64,000 nt of DNA from Fen-178 sp049516835 (GTDB lineage: Bacteria; Acidobacteriota; Terriglobia; Bryobacterales; Bryobacteraceae): NCBI GenBank assembly GCA_049516835.1, contig JBEKSR010000013.1, positions 27,600 to 91,599 on the forward strand. Direction: 5' to 3'. Made by a program: the position numbers and the translations under genes. Below are positions 59,031 through 64,000 of this stretch, in pieces. The notes under the pieces were generated by a model. It worked only from the letters and a program-made list of their open reading frames with translations. It made no database searches and was not told the origin of the DNA. Every line of letters begins with the position of its first letter. The first letter of the stretch is position 1.

Positions 59031-62000
59031 ATGAAACGAATGCTCTGGCTGGTCGCTGCCGGACTCTCTGCTTCCGCGGTTCACGCTCAAACCTGTCCGT
59101 CACCGAATTTCCTGCAGGGCAGCTCGGTCACGGTGTTTGACCGTAGCAACTATCCCGGCAGCGCTGCCGGCCTTCAACGTCAGCCGGATGGGTCGTTCAC
59201 CCGGCAACGCTATTCTCTCCAGTCTACATACAAGAAGCTCGATTCCATCGCCAATTACCAATCGGCTTTTGTGAACTGCTCGGGGGCGGGCGCGCGTACG
59301 TTCAAGACGCCGCCGGGATGGATTCCGCTGGCGGATCAACCGGGGGCGGCGTCGCAGGTTATGGTTGCCTCCGATTTCCTCGGCAACGGCACGCCGGTGG
59401 GGCTGGCCGTTGTCTCGGGCGGCACCCATTATCCCCAGGCGCCGGCCGTCGATAGCCTGCTGGTGGGGTTTCTCAACTCCGACGGCAGCCCGCAGTCCCC
59501 CACTTACTATCCCGTTCCAACGAACCCGGTGGGTCTGCTGGTGGCAGACCTGAACCGCGATGGCAAGAAGGATGTCGTGGTGGTCAGCAGGGGTCCCGAT
59601 TCCGGTTCCGACCCGGGTTCCGTCTCGGTCTTCCTCGGCAAAGGCGACGGCACACTCCAAGCGGCGGTGCGTTACACGGGACACACCAACCCGGCTGCCG
59701 CGCTGGCGTACGATTTCAATAACGATCACAACCTGGATCTGGCGATTGTCAACTCGGGATCGGGCGACGTCTCGATTCTACTGGGCCGCGGGGATGGGAC
59801 CTTCGCCGCTCCCGTGAATTACCCGGCGACGGCGGGGGCTACCTCCATCGCAGTCGGGGACTTCAACGGAGACGGACGAGCCGACCTGGTGGTGGGTGGC
59901 GGCAAGAATCTCTCGGTGCTGCTCGGCAATGGCGACGGCACGTTCCGCGCCGCCAGCAATCTCCCCCTGTCCATTAGCCCCACCGGCTTGGCTCCCGGCG
60001 ACTTCAACAAGGACGGCAAGCTCGATCTCGCGGTCACGGACTCGAGCGGCGGCACGGTGTCCATTCTTCTGGGGGATGGAACGGGCAAGTTCGCCAGCGA
60101 GTACGATTACGTAGCCGGGTACGAACCCACCGGCCTTTTCGCCATGGATCTGGATGGCGATGGCAACCTCGACGTGGTGATTGGCACGGGCCATCCCGAT
60201 GTGCTGGCGCCAAACGCGTATTCCACCTATGTCATGGCATTCTTTGGCCGCGGCGACGGCACCCTCATGGGGCCGCCGGTGTACCCGATGGGCTCCGGGG
60301 TCGGTACTCTGTTCGCTCTGGTGCTGGCCGATTTCGATGGCGACGGCAAGCCCGACGTGGCCGTCGCTGCCGGAGACGTCTGGATCCTCCTGTCGCGCGG
60401 CGGCGGCAGCTTCAGGACCCCGGTTCGCATCCCGATGCCGTCTACGAACGGCGCGGCACGGGCCGTTTCGGTGGTTGCAGCCGATTTCAACGGCGACGGC
60501 AAACAGGACCTGGTGGTCGGAACCGCCAGCGCAGATGGCGTCTACGTCTTCCTGGGAAATGGCGATGGAACGTTCAAGACGCCGGTGCAGTACACCACCG
60601 GTGGCGAGGTTTCCTCAATCGCAGTGGCCGATTTCAACGGCGATGGCAAACTCGACATTGCAGCCTGCGGGATGGACGTAAGTAAAGGCTCTTCGCTGGC
60701 CGCCAATACCGGCATCCTGCTGAACAACGGCAACGGCACTTTCCAATCCGCTAGAAGCCTCCCCGGGTTCGGCGCCGGACCGCATTGGCTGGTGGCGGGC
60801 GACTTCAATAAGGACGGCAAGGTTGACCTGGCCGTGGCCACTGAGGGCTCCACGGGCTACGGCTACGGCCCCGACAACGGCGGCGTGCAGGTGTTTCTTG
60901 GCCTGGGGAACGGCAGCTTTCAAAACCCGGTAAACTACCCCGCTGGAATCAATCCCAATTTCATCACGGCCGCGGACGTCAATGGCGATGGCGCTCCGGA
61001 CCTGATTGTGGCTACCACAGCGCCTAGCTTCACTTATAACGTAGACGTCCTTCTGGGCAAAGGGAACGGGACGTTTGGCTCAACGGCCTCGTTTAGCACG
61101 GACTATGGGCCGGCCTGGATTGCGGTGGCCGATCTCAACGGCGATGGCAAGCCGGATCTAGCGATCGCGCACTGCTGCGGAGAAACCGATACCACATTCA
61201 TGTTCGGCAACGGCGACGGCACATTCCAGCCGGACGTGCACCTGGCGGCCAGCGTTTCTCCCATCACCCTGCAAGTAGCGGATCTGAACGGCGACGGTAA
61301 GCCGGACCTCGTCATCGGCCTCGGCGGGTTCGGCAGCGCCGTTGCGGTCTTCCTGAACATCTCCACGGCGCCGATCACCAACGTGAATGGCGCCAGCTTT
61401 CTGTCCGGTTCAATGGCTCCCAATTCGTGGGCTACTGCGTTCGGCACCGGCTTGGCTACGGTGACACAGTCGGGGCTTCCGTTGCCAACGAGTTTCGGCG
61501 GGACCTCGGTTACGGTTACCGACGCTTTGGGTGTCCAGCGATTGGCGCCGCTGTCCTATGTTTCGCCTACGCAGTTGAATTACCTCGTCCCGAACGGTAC
61601 CGCCCTGGGACCGGCCACCGTCACCGTCTCCGTAGGCAGCGCGGCCGTCGCCAGCGGCTCGGTCACTATCGCAGCCATCGGGCCGGGGCTGTTCCTGTAC
61701 TCGGGAACCAATCTGGTGGCTGGCGACGTGCTTCGCGTCCACGCCGACAACTCGCAATCCATAGAGAACAACTACACGGTCACTTCGAGCGGCGGGCTGG
61801 TTCCCGTTCCCATCGACCTCAGCCCGGCCACCGACCAGGTGTACCTGGAGTTGTTCGCCACCGGCCTGCGCGGTCACAGCGCCGCATCGAATAGCGTCAC
61901 CGTCACCGCCCGGGGCATCAGCCTGCCCGTTGCCTACGCCGGCGCGCAACCACAGTACGTTGGACTCGACCAGATCGATGTGCTGCTGCCGCAAAGCCTG

Positions 62001-62078
62001 GCGGGGAAGGGTGACGTGACGATTCAGATCACGGTGGACGGCCAAGCCGCCAACCCCGGCCACGTCACCATCAAGTAG
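59031..62078 (+). CDS. Secreted FG-GAP/VCBS repeat protein with Solibacter C-terminal domain
   Basis: A 1015-residue exported protein, signal MLWLVAAGLSASAVHAQ. At least eleven calcium-loop repeats run through residues 170-770 (for example DLNRDGKKDVVV, DFNGDGRADLVV, DFNKDGKLDLAV), forming an integrin-like beta-propeller. The last ~230 residues (FGGTSVTVTDALGVQRLAPL, YVSPTQLNYLVPNGT, FATGLRGHS) are the TIGR03437 domain known mainly from Solibacter relatives. Likely a cell-surface binding protein. Confidence 0.92.
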   Translation: MKRMLWLVAAGLSASAVHAQTCPSPNFLQGSSVTVFDRSNYPGSAAGLQRQPDGSFTRQRYSLQSTYKKLDSIANYQSAFVNCSGAGARTFKTPPGWIPLADQPGAASQVMVASDFLGNGTPVGLAVVSGGTHYPQAPAVDSLLVGFLNSDGSPQSPTYYPVPTNPVGLLVADLNRDGKKDVVVVSRGPDSGSDPGSVSVFLGKGDGTLQAAVRYTGHTNPAAALAYDFNNDHNLDLAIVNSGSGDVSILLGRGDGTFAAPVNYPATAGATSIAVGDFNGDGRADLVVGGGKNLSVLLGNGDGTFRAASNLPLSISPTGLAPGDFNKDGKLDLAVTDSSGGTVSILLGDGTGKFASEYDYVAGYEPTGLFAMDLDGDGNLDVVIGTGHPDVLAPNAYSTYVMAFFGRGDGTLMGPPVYPMGSGVGTLFALVLADFDGDGKPDVAVAAGDVWILLSRGGGSFRTPVRIPMPSTNGAARAVSVVAADFNGDGKQDLVVGTASADGVYVFLGNGDGTFKTPVQYTTGGEVSSIAVADFNGDGKLDIAACGMDVSKGSSLAANTGILLNNGNGTFQSARSLPGFGAGPHWLVAGDFNKDGKVDLAVATEGSTGYGYGPDNGGVQVFLGLGNGSFQNPVNYPAGINPNFITAADVNGDGAPDLIVATTAPSFTYNVDVLLGKGNGTFGSTASFSTDYGPAWIAVADLNGDGKPDLAIAHCCGETDTTFMFGNGDGTFQPDVHLAASVSPITLQVADLNGDGKPDLVIGLGGFGSAVAVFLNISTAPITNVNGASFLSGSMAPNSWATAFGTGLATVTQSGLPLPTSFGGTSVTVTDALGVQRLAPLSYVSPTQLNYLVPNGTALGPATVTVSVGSAAVASGSVTIAAIGPGLFLYSGTNLVAGDVLRVHADNSQSIENNYTVTSSGGLVPVPIDLSPATDQVYLELFATGLRGHSAASNSVTVTARGISLPVAYAGAQPQYVGLDQIDVLLPQSLAGKGDVTIQITVDGQAANPGHVTIK

Positions 62079-62080
62079 GA

Positions 62081-63646
62081 ATGCGCGCGCGCGCGATCTT
62101 TTTCCTGGCGGCGGCCGCGCTGTGGGCGCAGCCGCCGGCGATCCGCACCGGCGGCGTGGTCAACGCCACCAGCCGCATGCCCTCCGTGCTCCCCGGCGGA
62201 CCGATCGCCCGCGGCGCGCTCTTCGACATCGCCGGAATCCGCCTGGGGACCAGCGCGCAGACAACCTCGGTGACGGTATCCGCGCGGGGCGCCTCGTTCC
62301 GCGTGCCATTGCTGGCGGTCTCGCCGCGGCGCATCGAAGGACGGCTGCCGGCGGGCGCGCCCCTGGGCGATGTTTTGCTGACCGTGACGGTGAACGGCGT
62401 GGCGAGCGCGCCGTACGCCCTGAAGGTGGTGTCCGCCGGTTTCGGAATCTTCAGCCGCAACCAGGAGGGCTGGGGCCCGGGCCGCGTGGACAACCAGGCC
62501 TCCGATGGTTCGTGATCGGCCAACAGCCTGCGTCATTCCGCGCGGCCCGGGAAGGTGGTGGTTCTTTCGGGAACGGGGATGGGCGCATCGCGCCCGGAGG
62601 TTTGGGTCGGCCTGCGGCGCGCCGCCGTGGTGGCGGTGCGGCGCGGGACGGCGGGTGAAGGCGACGAGATCGTGTTCCGACTTCCGCCGGACAGCCCGGC
62701 CGGCTGTTACGTTCCGCTTCAGGTCCGACAGCCGGACGCGGCCCCGAGCAACACGGTCACGCTGTCGATCCATGCCGGCGGCGCACCTTGCGAGCCTCCA
62801 CCCATTCTGCCAGTAGCGACCTGGTCCGGCCGTACCGCGGGGGTGGTCGTAATCTCGCGAACGGTAAGAGCGCCGGACTCGACCACCGACGAAGGCGCGG
62901 CTGTGTTTGTCTCGCACGAAGACCAGGAACCGACGCTGAGTCAAGTCTTGTTGATTCCACCTCTCGGGACCTGTACTGCTTATACCGGCGCCATGGCCTC
63001 CGGGCCACAGCCGTCCTTCTCGCCCGGGGATGCCCTGCTGTCGTCCGTGCATGCCACCGGCCGCGATGCCGGCCCGCGCATCACCGTGGCCCACGGCAAT
63101 TGGCTGCTGCCGATTTCGCCGCTTCCGGGCACTCCCGGCATCTACAAGCGGCCCTTCGGCGAGCAACGCGGCGGAGGCCCCGGCCGCGGCCGTCCGCTGT
63201 TTCTGGAGCCGGGCGACCTGGTGGTCGCTGGACCGGGCGGTGCCGACGTCGGCCCGTTCGCCCTGTCGCTGCCGGCGCCGGAGCCCATCGTGTGGGAGAA
63301 CCGCGACAGCATGGGCACGGTGGATCGGCGGCTCGGGGTGACCCTCCGCTGGCGGCCGCCATCGCAAGAAGGCGCGGTCCTGATCGGTTTGACCAGCGTC
63401 GACCCGTCCGCGGCCGCCTGGGGCGCGTGTTACTGCGCCGCGGCGGGCGCGTCGGGGACCTTCACCATCCCGCCCGCGATTCTCGCCAACCTGCCGGCCA
63501 GCCAGCCCGCCCCGACCGTTCCGGCGCCGTCCCTGTGGCTCTCCTACTTGCCCTTCCACAACCAGCAGCCCCTGCACGCCAGCGGACTGGACAACGGCCT
63601 GGCGATCAGTCTATTCATGCAAGCGCTGGAAGTGGTGGTTCGCTGA
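62081..63646 (+). pseudogene. Second Solibacter-domain secreted protein, interrupted by an in-frame TGA
   Basis: Signal peptide ARAIFFLAAAALWAQ, then GGVVNATSRMPSVLPGGPIA and VTVSARGASFRVPLLAVSPR, a TIGR03437-like beta domain. A TGA at 62513-62515 breaks the frame after NQASDGS, but the same frame goes on at once with SANSLRHSARPGKVVVLSGT, so one base change (TGG or TGC to TGA) would restore a 521-codon gene. GTG codons at 62552 and 62555 might allow restart. It follows the FG-GAP gene by 2 bp. Confidence 0.75.
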
Positions 63647-63857
63647 GGGAAGCTTGCCCGGCGAAGATCGTGGCGGACGTGCGTGCCTTGGACATCCACA
63701 TGCTATCTGCCTTCGGGCGAAAAGGACACCGTATTCCTGGCGGGACCGGCGTGGGAGACGGAATCACGTTTTTTGGGCGAGGTCTACGGCACTGTTCCAA
63801 CAGGCGGCCACGTGTTTGCAGGCGCTTAGGAACCACGCAAGAATAAACTCGCAGCGC
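63647..63857. other. Intergenic stretch with a possible coding remnant
   Basis: One short frame reads LPSGEKDTVFLAGPAWETES and then RFLGEVYGTVPTGGHVFAGA before a stop at about 63830. It looks protein-like but has no recognisable start or family. Confidence 0.3.
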
Positions 63858-63861
63858 CGAC

Positions 63862-64000
63862 GTGGCGCGGCAGGCACTCGTGCCCAATGCCACTTAGTTT
63901 TCGTGAAATCGATATTCTGCATGGATTGTGGGGCGGGCAATCCTGCCCGCAAGCCGGCCTTCCGGCCGGCTGGACCCGCTGGAAAGCGGGTCCGCAGGCT
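63862..64000. repeat. MITE-like element, copy 2, cut by the window edge
   Basis: Begins GTGGCGCGGCAGGCACTCGT, then CCCAATGCCACTTAGTT as in the inverted first copy, and ends with the 72-bp triple-hairpin core (63929-64000), a perfect reverse complement of 6709-6780. About 30 bases between CTTAGTT and the core differ from copy 1. Confidence 0.88.

Noticed and set aside
62024..63577. 517-codon minus-strand open frame
   Set aside because: Antisense to the second Solibacter-domain gene; Arg/Gly-rich and without a start signal.

Overview
The window is high-GC DNA from a bacterium that looks like an acidobacterium of the Solibacter/Bryobacter type. The best marker is the 1015-residue FG-GAP repeat protein at 59.0-62.1 kb, which ends in the domain known as the Solibacter C-terminal domain (TIGR03437). 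Supporting signs are exported glycosidases, secreted TldD/TldE-like proteins, BlaI/BlaR1-TonB genes, DUF2950/DUF3300 proteins and many short GC-rich interspersed repeats. No rRNA or intact tRNA is present; one 35-nt tRNA 3' end remains at 2.33 kb. The left edge cuts a gene and the right edge cuts a repeat element.

Layout. 0-9.6 kb: MFS transporter, BrnT/BrnA toxin-antitoxin pair, GT4 glycosyltransferase, LiaF-like protein with a LytS-type kinase and a convergent LytTR regulator, PIN-domain pair, GH35-like glycosidase. 9.6-17 kb: an oxidative/envelope stress block (alpha/beta hydrolase, ferritin-like protein, superoxide dismutase, two His-rich small proteins, DUF3300, DUF2950, quinone-type oxidoreductase, ABC exporter). 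Two sigma-54-type promoters in this block share an almost identical upstream dyad, so I infer one enhancer-binding protein controls it. 17-22 kb: membrane proteins, di-haem peroxidase, methyltransferase, hypothetical gene.

22.3-29.0 kb is the most unusual part. It reads as an array of integron gene cassettes without an integrase in view. Five attC-like sites, all in the same orientation, each follow a gene: DUF2442, DUF262, a membrane protein, a 963-residue fused restriction-methylase and an HNH protein. A decayed hicBA pair lies among them. Most of the cargo is defence-like, and one cassette is about 2.9 kb long. A paralogous 992-residue restriction-methylase lies at 33.3-36.3 kb outside the array, followed by a RelE/HigA-type pair.

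29.3-43.4 kb carries housekeeping and envelope genes: APC permease, CCA-adding enzyme, family-5 uracil-DNA glycosylase, penicillin-binding protein, haem A synthase, BlaI and an internally deleted BlaR1-TonB protein, DinB-like protein, PurE. 43.5-51.8 kb holds a glycan set (GH29 fucosidase, sialidase-like protein, GH2 glycosidase) with a molybdenum hydroxylase pair between them. 51.9-55.3 kb has an exported TldD/TldE-like pair. 55.4-58.9 kb has a broken toxin-antitoxin locus and a frameshifted ABC exporter. 59-63.6 kb has two secreted Solibacter-domain proteins, the second interrupted by an in-frame TGA.

Repeats run throughout. They include a 164-bp element with inverted ends whose triple-hairpin core recurs at the right edge, a 25-bp GGCAGGCGG-type repeat in four copies (one inside haem A synthase in frame), and a CAGACACCCGCG inverted repeat family. 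Functions are inferred from sequence alone; no database search was run.
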